DNA of 64,000 bases from Capitulum mitella (taxonomy: Eukaryota > Arthropoda > Thecostraca > Pollicipedomorpha > Pollicipedidae): NCBI GenBank assembly GCA_030062745.1, contig CP099844.1, positions 18,786,596-18,850,595 of the forward strand. The letters are read 5' to 3'. Position numbers and translations under genes: made by a program. The first letter of the stretch is position 1. Each line of letters opens with the position of its first letter. Below, piece after piece: positions 38,569-53,500 of the stretch. Below the pieces are notes generated by a model that was given only the letters and a program-made list of their open reading frames with translations, did not search any database and was not told the origin of the DNA.

Positions 38569-41500
38569 ACTAGTAAAAAAGTACCAAACCATTCAAATTT
38601 GCCTGCCACCTGTATTCGCCTCTTACAACTTTTTTTTAATGCAGTTTACTTCTTAAATAATCAGAATACTGTTTGTTACAATGAAATCAGACGGTTAGTT
38701 CTTGAGATCTCATGGGAGGGACAGGGACAGGCCCCCCCCCCCCACCATGCAGGAATGCTTGTATGGGAATAGGGCTGTTGTTGTATGTTGTATGTTGTTT
38801 GTATGGGAACAGGGCTAAAGAGTCCTGATCGGGATTACAGAGACAGGCCTGTCTCTCAGAGAAACCTGCATCTCTGGTACAGAACACTCACAGGGGCAGG
38901 CATCTCTGGAAAGAGCAGACACGAGAGGCAGCCATCTGTGGACAGAGCAGACACAAAGACAGACACCTCTGGACAGAGCAGTCACTAACGCAAGCATCTG
39001 TGGACAGAGCAGTCACAAAGACAGGCACCTCTGGACGAAGCAGTCACTAAAGCAGGCGTCTGTGGACAAAGCAGTCACAAAGGCAGGCATCTCTGGGCAG
39101 AGCAGTCACAGAGGCAGACATCTGTGGACAGACCTGTCACAGAGAGAGGCATCTGTGGACAGAGCAGTACAAAGGCAGGCATCTCTGGATAAAGCTGTCT
39201 CAGAGGTAGGCATCTGTGGGCAGAGCAGTCAGAGGAAGGCATCTGTGGACAAAGCAGCCACAGAGGCAGGCGGCGAATACGGGACTGGACACAACCCAGC
39301 CGGCGACGCTGTTGCGTAGCATTAGATGGCTACTCTCAATTTACAGCAGGCTCGTGTCTGCAAGCAGAGACCGCTTCGCTGTGTCCAGGACAGCCGCTAT
39401 GGATTATCTGAATGCCCACTGACGTGTACGTTCAAGTGTGAAGTTTATAGGTTTACTTACAGGCAACCCACGACCACCTGGGAAGTTAAAGCAGCCGGTC
39501 CCCTGTTTTTGCCGTCTGCCACCGAAAGAATATTGGAAATGCACTAAAATGCGAATACGAGTCAAACTAACTGAAATCAGAAGCAAAATGCTAACGTATG
39601 ATGTCGGGTGATTTCCCTTCACAAGCGTTGGTCCGGGCGCTGTATGGTTTTACTCGGTAATGTAGCCATGTGCTCAAGGAACAACACGACAAGATGCTCA
39701 TGATCATACAGAGAATAAAACAGGCAATCGAACGGTGTAAATGTTGTGTTATTTGCATGATGTGTTATTTGCATTTAGCACCATAGGACTATTAGCCTGA
39801 ATTTCTCCGTATGTCGCGACTTCTGAAAAGCACTTCCCAACGGAGCTTCAGCAGAGAGCCGTAATGCTGCGCTCATAAGAAAATCGACTAATTCTGCATC
39901 TACCTGCACTAAGCCGTAGTAATCCGACAAAACTGCAGTATCCATGGCTCGGTATTCGTTTGACGGGCCGGCCGCCAGGCGTCGTCGGCTGGGTCCACTG
40001 GCGCAGGACGTCCACCGGCGGCGCCGGCCGGGCGCTGCTAACGATCGCCAAACCAATAGCAACGCCAAAACGCCAGGACCGTGTCGCACGACGCGCATGT
40101 GACCGTAAGCTGCAGCAGCGCAAGGAGAGGGGCGCGCATCCGAGTAAAAAATCGCGGCAAGAGAAGGTGCGCTGAATTGTTGAGCATCTGCCCATCACGG
40201 CTACTCACCTCGCCAGGACTTTACAGCTGAAAGCTAAAATGAAAACTTTCCATGGCTGAATTATGAAGGTTTTACCTGTACTTCCTGCGCCATACCAGAT
40301 GTCAAACTGTGGTTCTTTGCTATATAGTTCAAAGCTCCCTCTCAGCTCATGCACTTTTTAGATCTTACTAAAAGCGCCATTCATTTTTTAGTCAAATATT
40401 CTGACATTTTCTTCAACTGTGACTTCATAGGCCCATGTAGGCCACATTCCACATTCTTAGATGAAGAAGACAAGCCCTGTTGATCGTTGTTAGTGTCGTT
40501 TACATCCTACTCTTGGTTTCTGAGATAGCAAGGATCAGAGGCAATTTTAGCCTCCCTTCCCCAGGCAGCGGTGGGTGGGGGCATACCCCATGAGATGCCT
40601 AGTTAACCCGCCCCGCACCCCCTCTCAGGACTATTTGCGATAGCAAAAAAAAAACAGCACGCGCAGCACGCTGATATTTTCAGTATCCTTTGTGCATGTC
40701 TTGTAGAGTTTTGAACTTCAAGTAGTGTCAGGCAGCTGACCGGGGTCACGTAAAACAAGTCAACCTCCGATTTTTTTTTTAGTCTTCTACAAACCACACC
40801 GTGCGATCGATCGACTTAAACCTTTCAGGGATAGCAGCGTGGAGGGCATTCCTAAGAATCGTGCTATCTCAAATTCTTCGTCATGGTCAAGGTCGGTCGC
40901 CTCAAGTGACTGACCTTTGACTCAGTTTCCGCCTTGTTTCCCTACTTCTAACGGTTCTGAATCGTTCCTTCGGTTGTTGATCCCTGAAATGCATTCTTGG
41001 GCCTAGGAAGTAACTTAACACGACAAATGGTGCCGTCCTACATGAAGGGCCATGAGGTCAGGTCAGATGTCATATGAGGTGGACTAGCAAAAAGGAGTCT
41101 AAAACCCCGTTCTGATGATCCCTGGGGTAAAAGTAGGCAATGAAGGACGATTTGCCCTCTAAAATTGCATCAAGACGTTTCCAAAGTTGTGAAATGACCT
41201 TAGTTCACCTGAGGCTCATGTGAGGCTGCTGTGATAAAAGCTGAAATGGATTCCTTGGTGCCTGAAATACATTCTTGGGCCAAGGAAGTCACTTCACACG
41301 ACAAACAGTGTTGACCCACATGAAGGGTCATTAAGTCAGATCGGGTCACATCTGGGGTGAACTGGCAAAAAGGAGTCGGAAACCCCGTTATGATGATCCC
41401 TGGAGTAACAGGAACTGGAGTCGATTTCGCATTCCAAAATGTCACCAACAGCTTCCACGCTATGGAATGACCTTAGGTCACCTGAGGTCATGGGAGGTCA

Positions 41501-44500
41501 CTGTGGTAGATACTGAGTTCATATCTAGATGTCCAGCTTTATCCCTCTGGTTTATTTCGTGAGCCACTGACAGATCTAGGCACAGAAAGATCAAATCCAA
41601 GTGTGCTTCAAATCAGGTCATAATCGTTCCTCAGGTCAGGTCATATGATGGACCTGATATAACACCCTATTGATAACGGTTGTGGAACCCAAGGAGCTTC
41701 AGTCCAAAGGCACTCTTTGCCCTTTTGTTTGCATTGTTACTGGTCCTTGACAGAAGACTAAATATAGCCAAGAAAGCGGCTAAATGTTAGGTCAGGTCAC
41801 AAGGCCAGGTCAGATCACGCCGGGTTATTGGCATTATAGTCCGCCGGTTAAAAAAAAATGCCCGCACGCATCATTTCTACCGTTTTGAAAGCATACATGG
41901 ACAACAGCTCGCCAGCGACGCTCACAAACCTCACAAATATAGTGAAATAAAACGAATGATTAGCAAGTGAAAAACGGCATTATACTAGGTCACCTGACGC
42001 AATGTATGGTTATATGCATTTCATGAATTACATGTCATCGTAATGTAAATTCCATGAGTTTTCCATCGAAAAGCTCAGAATTGCTCTCGATGTATTAGGG
42101 GTGGAGCTAGAGCTCTTCCTAAAAAATCCCTTTTTTCATATCTGGGCCAAAAAGCTGCGCCATGTCTCCAAAAATTTTCGAAACATTTTAAATGTTTTGA
42201 GCCGTACTCATGGCGAGCTTTCCGATGATTTAAGTTATTTTTCTCCGACGTTCCGTTAGGGAGACAAGTGGGGGCGTCGAATCCCCTGGTTCCGGCCCCC
42301 CACGTCGGGTAGTTGGTTGTGCGCGTGTTAAGAGGAAGCTTTGGACAGAAGCAGGCCCATCTAATATTGGTGCACCCATGTGACGACAGTAGGTCTATAA
42401 GACAAAGGGGCAATTAAATAATGGTAGCACGTTTAATCAGTGAGGAGTCCGTGTCAATGCTAAGAACCTTTGGATTTTTGTGTTGTTTAGTTTTGGTTTT
42501 TGCATTGGGATGGAAAAGACGGAAAGCTTCTGTTCGGCAGCGAACTTCTCGGAGAAACTCTGAGTACCAAGAGTTCGGGAGTGGGGTATTAGCAGGGTGT
42601 CAACACTTCCTATGGTACATAAGACTCAGGTGGCATCGGAACAACGAAGACGCAGTATCCTGCCTCCATTTATCTCTTGCCTTCCAAACTAAAAGGTCGG
42701 CCGACTCAGTTTTTTTGCGTGTTCGGACAGAGCTTCGTATCGCATTTGCTTCATGTCGCATTTCTTCGTACGAAGAACTTCGTACGCAGATCTTCGTATC
42801 GCATTTCTTCGTATATGCAAAACTTCGTATATTTTTTGTTGTCAAAATTTGCCGTCGTGTTGATGATCATACGAAGGGCTTCATGATGAATTATTTTCGC
42901 ATCGCAACTTCAAACATGAGATGACTGTTTTGATGACAGGTCGGCTCGAGCGCCTGACTATGGCGGCCACCGTGAGTTCCTGTTTTCCTTGCAATTTTCC
43001 GAGGAGTCTGACGTGACCGGGCGGTGGAGACTGTGTGGAGACATGGCTGTGGCATTGGTGTTGCTGGCTGATGACTTTTTACACCGCGATTAGCAGATGT
43101 TTGACTGCTATCGGTGTATGTGGTGTTGATTTTTACCTGGCGATATCGGCGGGTTAGCATGGACGAGGTCAAATCACCCGCCTCTTCGTTCTACCGCTTA
43201 TGGCAGAGGTGTGGCGCTGAGGACCACTAATCATCGCATCGATGTGCCATTCAACCGCTCTCCGCCGAATCCCGCTGCGGTGGCGCGACCGTGACCTAGC
43301 GTTGGGCCAAGGCGAGCGGCCGCCGCTGCGGCCTGCCTGGCAGGCCATAGGCGGGACTCAGGCCGTGGTCGGCTGGGGCGATCGTGCCGCGCGCAGTCGC
43401 GCAGGGCTGGCAGCACGGTCGAGCTGCACTGGCTCGAGGACAACGGTGCCGGCGCGTTTGCCGGGCCAGGCGACGCCACCAGATGCGACGTCTCCGCGTC
43501 GAGAGCGACACCTTCCGACGCCCGTGCGAAGGAATGGTGCCAACCTCTCGGGTGCGGCCGCAATGCGAGCCGCTGTCCCGGCCCCGGACCCTCACCGCAC
43601 CAACTCGCAAAACCATCAGGCAGACTCAGCAATGAAGCTACGTGACGCGTGGGCTTCCGTACCGGCCTCTGCTGGGCCGGTACGGAAACTGGTCATTGTT
43701 CGCTCGGACGTCCGGTCTCGGGTGCCGAGGATGAACTCGGTACTCCAGTCTCTGCGGGACCATAACCTCGATGTGTTGTGCGTTACTGAGGCATGGCCGT
43801 CCGATCCGGACCGCGGACGGGACACTTGTGTTCCCCGGCTAGAGGGTGGCGCGTCGAGACCGGCCGGCTCAGCCCGGCCGTGGCAGCACCGCCGCAGCTC
43901 GAGGCGGCGGTGTGGCCATCCTATGTCGGGACGGCTTAGCATGGACGTTCTACCGATTGCCAGTGCAGGGGCATCCTGCGAGTCGCTACAGGTCTCGATT
44001 GCTGGCGGTGGACGCCGCTCGGTTGTCGTTGGCTTGGTGTACCGTCCACCATCCGACCAGATGTCGGCTGGCCTCCATAATCTGTATGACCAACTACATG
44101 CAGCCGTGAGCCTGGGTAAATCAACCTTTTGCTTGGGCAGTTTTAACATTGACCTCCTGCGTCAGGACGGCCCCGGTTCGTGCCGAGACAAGTCGGTTTT
44201 AAATGACCGCAGCCTGTCTCAGATCATCCGAACACCGACGCACCTTTAATCGACGGAGTCGCTCTTAAATCACGTAGTCACGAACGTACTGCATTTGGAG
44301 TCAGCCGTTCAGGTGTTGCCGGAGCCGATCGCCGACCACTTGACCATTTGTTGATTCTTGTGATGAATGATTGACCAATTGTTAGTGCACCTTTCTGCTG
44401 CCCTCGCTGTCGTCCGACGCCCTTCGCAGCTCGTCCGTGGCGTAAAGTGAATTGGGACGCGGCTCTGTCTGCAGCAACTTCTGCAGTCGGACTGGGACCA

Positions 44501-47500
44501 AATCTGCCGTGAAACGCTGATTGACCGGACGCTGGAGGAGTTTATGCGTGTGCGGAGTGCGGTTGATGTGCATTGCCCTCTCCGAACGGTGACCCCTCGT
44601 CGCTCCCGTTGCCCATGGCTTGAGACTAGCCCTGACCTGCGGCTACTGATGCAGGAGCGGGACGACGCGTATCGGAAGTGGCGTCAGTCCCGAACCGAGA
44701 CCAATTTGGCCGCATACTGACACCTTCGTAACAGTGTTAAGAGACTTTTCGCTCGGGCTAAGGGCGATTTCATGTGCGGCGGTATGCTTGCCGATAGTGC
44801 CAGTTTTTGGAGGGGCATAAAAAACTTCGCCTTTCAGCCCACCTAGGGGGGACAGGGCGCCGCTGGGGAAATGTCCGCTGAGCAGGCTGATGACTTCAAC
44901 CACCATTTTGTGTCCGCCGGCCCTCATATTGCTGCCGAGCTGGCAGCGGGCGGCCACGGTGGCACCCCGCTTCCACCTACACCACCATGCGTGACCACAT
45001 CAAGTCTAAGTCTGTGTCCTTCGTCCCTGAATTCTTGAGAACTATAAATGATTTGTCATCGTCGAGGGCGGTGGGACATGACAGCGTGCCGTTGTATGCG
45101 CTGCGAAAATGTTTCCCTGTTCTCGGGCCACATTTACTTCATGTAATCAACACCTATATTGCCACTTGTGTTTTCCCTTCCTCATGGAAGATGGCCTCCG
45201 TTCTATCTTTTCACAAAACAGGCCCGCGTGACGTCGCCAGCAATTTTAGACCGATTTCTAGCTAACCTGCGAGGTAGAAGATATGTGGAAAGATCGTGTG
45301 CACACAGTTGTCTTTTTATCTCGCTACCTACGATCTTTTAGCTCCATCGTAATATGAATATAGACCATATCACTCGACGGAGGACGCCTTGGCTGACGAT
45401 GTTGAGTGGATGGTGTGTCGGATTGACGGTGGCCACGTCGTCGCCGTCACCTCGATTGACCTCAGTTGAGCTTTTGACAGTGTCAACCATGACGCCCTCC
45501 TGACCCAATGGTATGGCATTGATCCCAGGTGGTTCAAGAGCTACCTGGTAGATCGGCGGCAGGTGGTGAGAGGTGGTTCTCTCTCCCTTCCTCTCTCCCA
45601 CGGTGTTCCGCAGGGGTCCATTGTCGGTCCTATCCTCTACACGAACGACCTTCTATCCTGTGTGTCTCACGGACGTCAAGTATCCTATGCCGATGATACC
45701 CAGTTGCTTGACTCCGCACATCCTGACCATTTGTCCACCCTAAAATCACAAAATCCCGGCAAGAAGAGACTCTCCTTCCTGTCAAATTCTACTTCAAATC
45801 CAAGTCCTTGAAAATGAATCCCTCCAAAACAACCGTGCTCAATGTCGGCACAGCCCATTGAGCTCAATAAGACTACATCCTTCCACCTTAACTTTGCCAG
45901 CCACATACTAACCCTTTCTCCGTTCGAGAAAATGCTGGGGGTCGCTATCGACAACTCCTTGTCCTAGGAGGAGCACACATCCAAAGTTACGAAAAAAGCG
46001 CAACTCCATCCTGCTTTGTTTGTATAAGATAAGTCACCACCTGGACGCCCCAGGTTCTGACACTCCTAATACATTCACATGTTGTCCCCTTCATTCTTTA
46101 CTGCCTTTCGGTCTGGGGCGGGGCCGCGTCGTGCCAACCTTAGCAGAGTCCAGAGGGTGGTGAACTTTGGGGCCAGGATCGGCTCCGGGGCTTCGTCAGT
46201 GGGATCCAGCGTCGGCGACCTTGAGGGCGCTAGACTGGCGCGCCGTATTTGACCTAGTTGCGAGGCGCGACAGCATTGGTGTCTTCCGAGCCCTGAACGA
46301 CTCGCGTGCTCCGGCAGCGGTCCGGTCTCTGTTCACTCCACGTACCGACTGTGTCCCAGCGTGCCACGCGGGCGTCGACGGCCAGCGCCTTAGAGCCGCC
46401 GACTTTCCGTCTGTCTGTGGACCGCAGGGCTTTTTCGTATCGCGCGGCCTCGTCCTGGAACTGCCTGCCGCTGGACATCACCATCTCTCGAACTCGTGGA
46501 GAACTTGCACGTAAACTTGACGAACTATCTCCTACACCCTGACGTGTCTGACTACCTAGTTTTATCTACATAGTTATTGCGCATGTGCTGCACTAAAGTG
46601 GCACGAATCAAACAGTAATCCACGCGTTGGGAAGATTCGTAAATAGACTGAACTGAACTGAACTGAACTGACGCAGTGACACCTTAAGACCGCCAGGGGA
46701 CACAGCAGCCGAAAAGTTATTGGAACAATTTCGTCATTTTCTTACATATTAGTTGGGGTAATTATTGAATTTGCCATGATAAGATATCTCAGATGCCAAG
46801 AATTTATCCGCCGGCCATGTGGCCGAGAGGACAAGGACGTTGACTGGTCCCGACGGCGCCGAGTTCGCGTCCCAGAAACAACGAACCGCGACTCGAATCG
46901 TTTGACCCGACCATTCACACTGTAGTCAATTGGTAACTGACCAGCGAGGGTACACCGGGCACGGGGAGATCGTGTCACAACATTGTGCGACACGAAAAAA
47001 ACCCTTCCGCGGTCCTCCCTGACTGAAAAGGCCGGACGTAAAATTTTCCGTTGAACTGGAATTGAAATGCTGAATGGTGGGCTCAGGATGCAGGCAACAG
47101 GCTCTGCTTGGCATGTAGGTGCTCTGAGCCAAAAGCCATCCATGCAAGCCTTTCGAACAAAATTTCTAGGAAGGAGAAAAAAACAGCTCATCTTAATTTT
47201 CCTGCAAAACGACGCAGAAAAGTTTTCTTTACGTCCGCAAAAATTCGTGTACGTAGATATTCGTATGCCATAGCGGAGGAGAGACGTTCCCCGTAGGACT
47301 AATGTTAAATCTCCCAAAAGTGGGGGCACGACCTCCCTGCCCCCCCCCCCCTTCCTACGCCCATGGCCTTGTGCATCACTGTCACTGAATCCGATCTATG
47401 TACACAAAAACGTAGATCTGAAAAGGAAGCTCTGTACAGGCATACAGATATTGGGATTTGCTTCATTTTATGCTTCAGTCTGCCAAAGCATGACGCTTTG

Positions 47501-50500
47501 GTGATGCTTGTAAACAATAATCTAAAAAGGATTCTGCTCATCCCTCAACATTGCTCAACATTCTGCGCCCCTGTGCCTTACCTATACCCATCGATCAAAA
47601 CGCACTTTTCCATTCGCAATATACGCATGATCAGGCCACTGTATATAATTTACCTTGCTACAAGGAAGAAAGACATGCACACATCGTTGTGCATAAAAAT
47701 AGACAGGCAACAGGGGCAAAGTGCAGAAGTGCAATAAAATAGGGTACAAAGCTTTGCGTATGAGAAGAAATGCGATACGAAGATTTGCGTATACGAAGAA
47801 ATGCGGTACGAGGAAATGCGGATAAGAAGTTTTGCAGATTCGAAAAAATGCGTATACGAGGATTTGCGCGCACGAAGTTTTACGATACGAAGATTTGCAT
47901 ATGAAGATTTGCGTGCAAAGTTTTGCGCACGAAAAAATGCGATAAGGATCTCTGTCATGGAACCGTTTTTTCTTCTTTTTTTTTGTCACGCCAGCCACAT
48001 AGTTGATTAGCAAGTTCTTTTGGCGGATGCATGCAGCTATGCTTTTGAATGATCGATGAATGTGACAGTGACCGGGAAGCCAATTATGAATACTGATTAA
48101 AATAAATATATTGACGCTTCACAGTAGGGGCACGCGTGACGGAGCAATGCGGCGCTGAAAAAAAAATATTGCATTGATAATGTACACTTCGGAAAACTTC
48201 ATCAATTCTTTGCTGAATACTGGGCCTTTGGGTATCATGGTAAACGCACGAGGCCGTGACGGCCACAGCAACGGCCTGGCCGTCCCTTACCCGTGTGACG
48301 CCGATAGAAGACCTGGAGTGCAGCGGCAGATTCATGCCATTGTCTTCGGGGACTGGCACCTGCTGAGGATGGTGGATGGTGATCCGCACCCCCTCGTTGG
48401 GCGTCACAGATGACACGTACTCGGCCAGGCTGATGTTCAGTTGTAGTCGAAGCCCGTACTGTACAGGAGAAGGGTGACGCGTCAGCCGTTTTTGGGACTC
48501 TGTCTGGCGCTCAGCCGTGACGTCCACACAAGGACATGGGCCCGGATGCATCATTCCGCTCAGGGCTGAGTACCCAGCCTCTTGCGCATCGCTGGAAGAG
48601 TGTGGTTTGCACCACCTTTCCGACGACATCAAATTTTTCGAGATACCCGTCGAAACTCGGATAAATTATGTTGTTGCATCGCAAAATCTTGCTACTTCAC
48701 TGTAGGATTTCTAACTTTCCGTTACAAAACCCTGATCTGAATGACTTTTCGGGTGATGCCAAAGTTCAAAGCCCGTGCCAACAAGAGCTTGCTGCATAGA
48801 CTTTAACCTCAGCTCGCTGTCATATATGAGTAATTTCAAACAAAGGCACATTTTATGGTGTAGGTTTAACCCTCACCACGGGGGCGATGGACCCTCATGA
48901 GGTTTTTGCAAGTTGCCCAGAACAACTTTGAGCTAACCTAACTGATCGCTCTGAGATCTCGCATGGCTGAATCTGGAACCCTTTTAAGTACTATGAGGAA
49001 ATTAAAAGTCATTGCGTCGAAAAGCCTCTGGCCTATGACCTCCTTCCCAAGGGCATGTCATGAAGAAATACCGGTACGGCAGCGCTCCTCGTCGGATAAT
49101 AATCGTTTTAAGAGTTTTCATGACTAGGCCTTACTCAGTCTTAAACATGATGTCACCCATGTTGTGAGTGGTCTCGGCACTGCAGTCCTCACTTGGGTCA
49201 AAAAAAACCTTAGTTTGAAATCACGAATAAAGGTCACCGAACTTTTTGGCCTTTTATTGACGTTGGAGGGACTATGTTCTGGGACACCTTGATTTTCATA
49301 TCAAGAGTTGTTTGATTCCTTATTCATCATCCAGGACCATTTTGTGGCAATTAAAAACGACCTAAAGGTCACGTATCATAGAATCCAATAAAAAAACATA
49401 ATCCACCGACATCACCTTCTTTCATGTCGCATAAAAGGCCACCGTTTGACCTAAATGTGTCAAACTGGGTATCGTCTTTTAGCGTAAGAACCAGGAGATA
49501 CGTTTGTTTTTGTTTCGTCCCTCTGTCACCTCAAATTTAGAACTGAGAATGGCAGTGGGGGAGGAGGTCGTGAAAACTCTACTGTCGAAGATGGCCAAAT
49601 AGCGAATGCTGGCGAGGAACAACTTACGGTGAAGGTTACGACGCAACTGTTTTACAGCATGACCCTTTGCTGGTGGCCAGTCGTCAACCGACTGTCGGGC
49701 AAAATGTCGAGTGCCTGAGCGGCCCGCAGGCACCTTGCCAGGGCCACCTGAGCAGCTTTGCATCCCGAAAACGACAGCCAGTGACACCGGCATTGCTTGT
49801 TCCTCTCACATTGAACCCACAATCAGAACCCCGCTGTTTCGGCCCTGGTGCCAGCTGGTGCGGATTAACTGGCAGGTAGACTGTGTTGACATTCACACGG
49901 TTTGCCGGAACGCAAAACGGGCGAGATGGCTGGCAGCGGCTGATCACCTCCTGTTCGACGGTGAGAAACAGCCGGTTGAGCAGGGCAACTGCACAACATC
50001 CTGATCACATATGACCTCATCGGGCTTACCCTGGCCCCATGGTGAGTGGTCTTCCTGATGCGTTTTAAATGTGACCGTCCACTGCTTCTGAAGTCACCTT
50101 TCTCGGCGATGTCGCCGAACACCGAGTTGAAGGTGAAACAGTTGCCGTACACGCCATTCTGCCACTCATGAAAGTCCCTGGAGGGTAGGAAGACCAGCTA
50201 GTCGATACAATGAACACTGAATGAAATGATGGGGTGGCGTACGACGTGTGTCTGACTTCGCGCAGGAAACCCCGGGCTCGGTTCCGCCTGTGCGCACAAA
50301 TTCTTTGGCCCCGTGCCCATTAACGACAGGAAAAGTCACGGTACCTGGGAAGCCACTGGGAACCAGGGAAGTACCGGGAAGTCAGGGCGTCCTCCCGTGA
50401 CCTTGGAAACGATCCTTACAAGAGAGATATCAATAATACGACACATCACGTCGGAGATCATGAACATGTTTTTGCACTCGCCTGGATGGGGTCAATTCGA

Positions 50501-53500
50501 CAGGGCCTATTTTAGCATGTTAACTGGGGGAAGGGCAAATGCCCCGCCAGTTATACACTTTGCCCCCCCCCCCCACCAATTGAGAACCTTTGCCCATGCA
50601 AAGAAGAAACAGCCAAAAGGTAGAGCAACAGCTGTGGTGATCGCTTTCTAGCGTAACCAGGAAAGTATACCATAATGCTCCACGGGCAAGAGGCTCTCGC
50701 TAAACAGCATCCTTTCTACGAGGAATATTTTGAATCATGGAGTAATTTGGGAGCACACTTGAAGTCGTCACTTTATGATACACATTGCTGGCAAATCCAG
50801 TGGTCGTTGGCGAGCGTCTCTGGTAATTGGTACACCGGCACCCGATGCCGTGATTGTCATGTGAGTGGCCGCTCCAATTCATTTCATTTTAATCAAGAAA
50901 ACTGAAGGGTGAGCTGGTGGTCAGGGCGGTTTCGCTTGAGTGGAAAAGAGTTCATATGAATGCGGCAACAGTCCAACATTGTGCAGCCTTCATCCTGATC
51001 TGAAAACCTTGCTAAAATTCCAGTACCTTCTAGCAGAACTTCATTGAACTAGGTGGGTAAACTCTAAACTCGGATTTTAAGTGAGGAAAATAGAAAATTA
51101 CTTATTCACGCAGTAAAACAGGGCCTATTTTAACATGTTAACTGGGGGGGGGCAAATTCCCCCCCAGTCGGACACTTTGCCCCCCCAGTCAAGATCCTTT
51201 GCCCATGCAAAGAAAAAAACAGCCAGGTGTACTAGCGTACCCAGGAAGGTATTCCATAAACCGCTGCGCTCGCAAAGCAGCATCTTATCAACGAAGGATG
51301 TGTTGAATCACTGAGTAATGTGGGAGTACACTTAGAAGCATCACTTTATAATACGTATTGCAGGCACACCTAGTGACCGCTGGCGAGCGTGTTTCGTAAT
51401 TAGTACGCCGGCACTCGATGCCGCGATTGTCTGGTGGGCGGCCAAGGCGTTTCATTGCATGGTAAGCACTGATGATAACCATCTTTGATGTGTTCAAGCG
51501 CAAGGAAACTGAAGGGTGAGCTGGTGCGCAGGGCGGTTTCGCTGTGGTGAGATAAGGTTTATATGAATGCGGTAACAGTCCAGCAGTGTTGTAGTCATCA
51601 CCAATCATCCTGATCCGAAAACCCTGCTAAAATCCCAGTACCTGATTGGTAGAACTTCATTGAACTAGGCGGTTAAACCCGAGTTTTACGCGAGGAAAAC
51701 AGAAAATTAATCAGTCATATATTAAAACCGTCAATCTTGCTGCTCCTAGTGCATGGGTTTGAGCATCCCATGAGCATGCTTCATCTGCTTAACGAACGTG
51801 GCATGGCCCAGACTGCAGATAATGACGAATGTTGATGATATCTCACTGAGGCGGGACTAAGGCGAATATTTCAATCTGAGGTGACTTTTTTATTTTGGGG
51901 CCGATAACCTGGAAATGGAGAAGTTTATTCTGCCTGTGCTGGAACAGCTTTTACACTTCTGCGCAGTGTTGAAAAACATATGGCCAAAATTCGGTGAGAA
52001 AATGTATTTTGGGGATAGATTAGATCAACAGAAACTATCCCGGAGAGGCAACCTACTGTCTCATTTAGGGAAGAATCGAAGCTGCCGCAACATCTCGCCA
52101 ATATTCTGGCCATCGTTTGCAGACTGTGACTTATATATTTGAAGTACCACGCCTTGCCATGCCACGGTAACCCACGGTGCCGGTCTGGCAATTTCCCGCG
52201 CGTTCTTAGACGTCAGGATATTAAAGGACCACCTGCGTCAATGCAGAAAGTACCTTTTATAACGGAAGTCTGTGCCACTATGGCTGCACCACGAGAAAAA
52301 GCCGAATTTTGGTTGACCGGTGCTCAGAACTGCCTTCGCGGGGAGAAGTGCTGCAGCAATATTTTCAGTCCCACCGTGTGGATAGGCTTACCCAGAGGTA
52401 GGTGAAAACACAGATTGTCCGCGAAATGATGAAGGTGTGGAACAAACCCCGTATTCTCACTGCACCGGAGCGGAACGTGATGAAGCTCAACAGGAAGCTT
52501 GACCAGTACCAAAGGCAAATTCTGGAGGTTCACGCCGGAAATTGACAAGAAGAATGGATTTAGGGACAACCTTAACAATCTTTTTGACCTTGCCTTTGTC
52601 GGCACCATTAAGATCATCAAAACCAAGAGGATAAAGACATTCTCTAGGCCCAAAGGGAGCCAGGTCGCCGAGGCGTCATGGTGGTATTCGATAAGTTCCC
52701 TTCTGAGAAGGAGGAGCGAGCTCTTCAACGACAACAGTAGGCCGAAGCTTTAAAGGGCCCGCCGTAAAATTACACAGCAGACCGAGCATGAGGCAACTGC
52801 CCAGCTGGGATACTCGCCTACCGACAACACACAACTGACAGATCAGGATGACTCGCAGCCCTTGGCCATGCCTTCGAAGCGGCCCTGCAGGAGAGCCAAG
52901 AACATCGCCACTCCTGGTCAGGCAGCAGCCCTCGATCGGACCAAGCTCAATGATCGCTCTGGAGTTCACTTCCTATCGGCGACGGCTTCGGTCCTCGGCC
53001 ACGACTCCTCTGAACTGGCGATCACAGAAGCTCGGGCAGGCGCGCACGTAGATCGCAGAGGAAAGCCATTACGGACGAAATCTAGCATTCTTTCTTCGCG
53101 TCACCCAACCTGGTGGTCCACTGGGACGGCAAACTGTTATTGACGATGGAAACGAAAAGGTGGATCGACTCTGTCATTGTAACCGGTCCAAGAAGTGCCG
53201 CCAAGCTCTTCGGTGTTTGGAAGTTGCAAGTAGAGCCGGAGCAACGCCAGCCGACGTTGTCGCGCTTTGTCTGGAAGACTGGGAGGTTTCGGACAACGTC
53301 GTCGGCATGAGCTTCGACAACACCTCCAGCAATACTGGACATGTTGTGGGAGCAAACACGCTTCTTCAGCAGAAGCTTCAGTGACGGCCTATTCACTTTG
53401 CTTGTCGTCATCATATTGTCGAACTGGTGGCAGAGGCGGCTTTCTCCACACGCTTCGGTCCGTCTTCGGGACCGGGATCTCCTTGTTCAAGAGCTTCAAG

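Noticed and set aside
38815-39319. Cys/Leu- and Gly/Gln-periodic frames on both strands
   Set aside because: They arise from the 31-bp minisatellite.
43242-44249. 335-residue plus-strand open frame taken as one intact protein
   Set aside because: Only its second half is endonuclease in the correct frame. The GGGVAILCRDG block lies in another frame, so it is a fused frame within a decayed retrotransposon.
47582-48013. Minus-strand frame with Arg/Ser/Tyr-periodic protein
   Set aside because: It is a translation of the short tandem array at 47755-47950.
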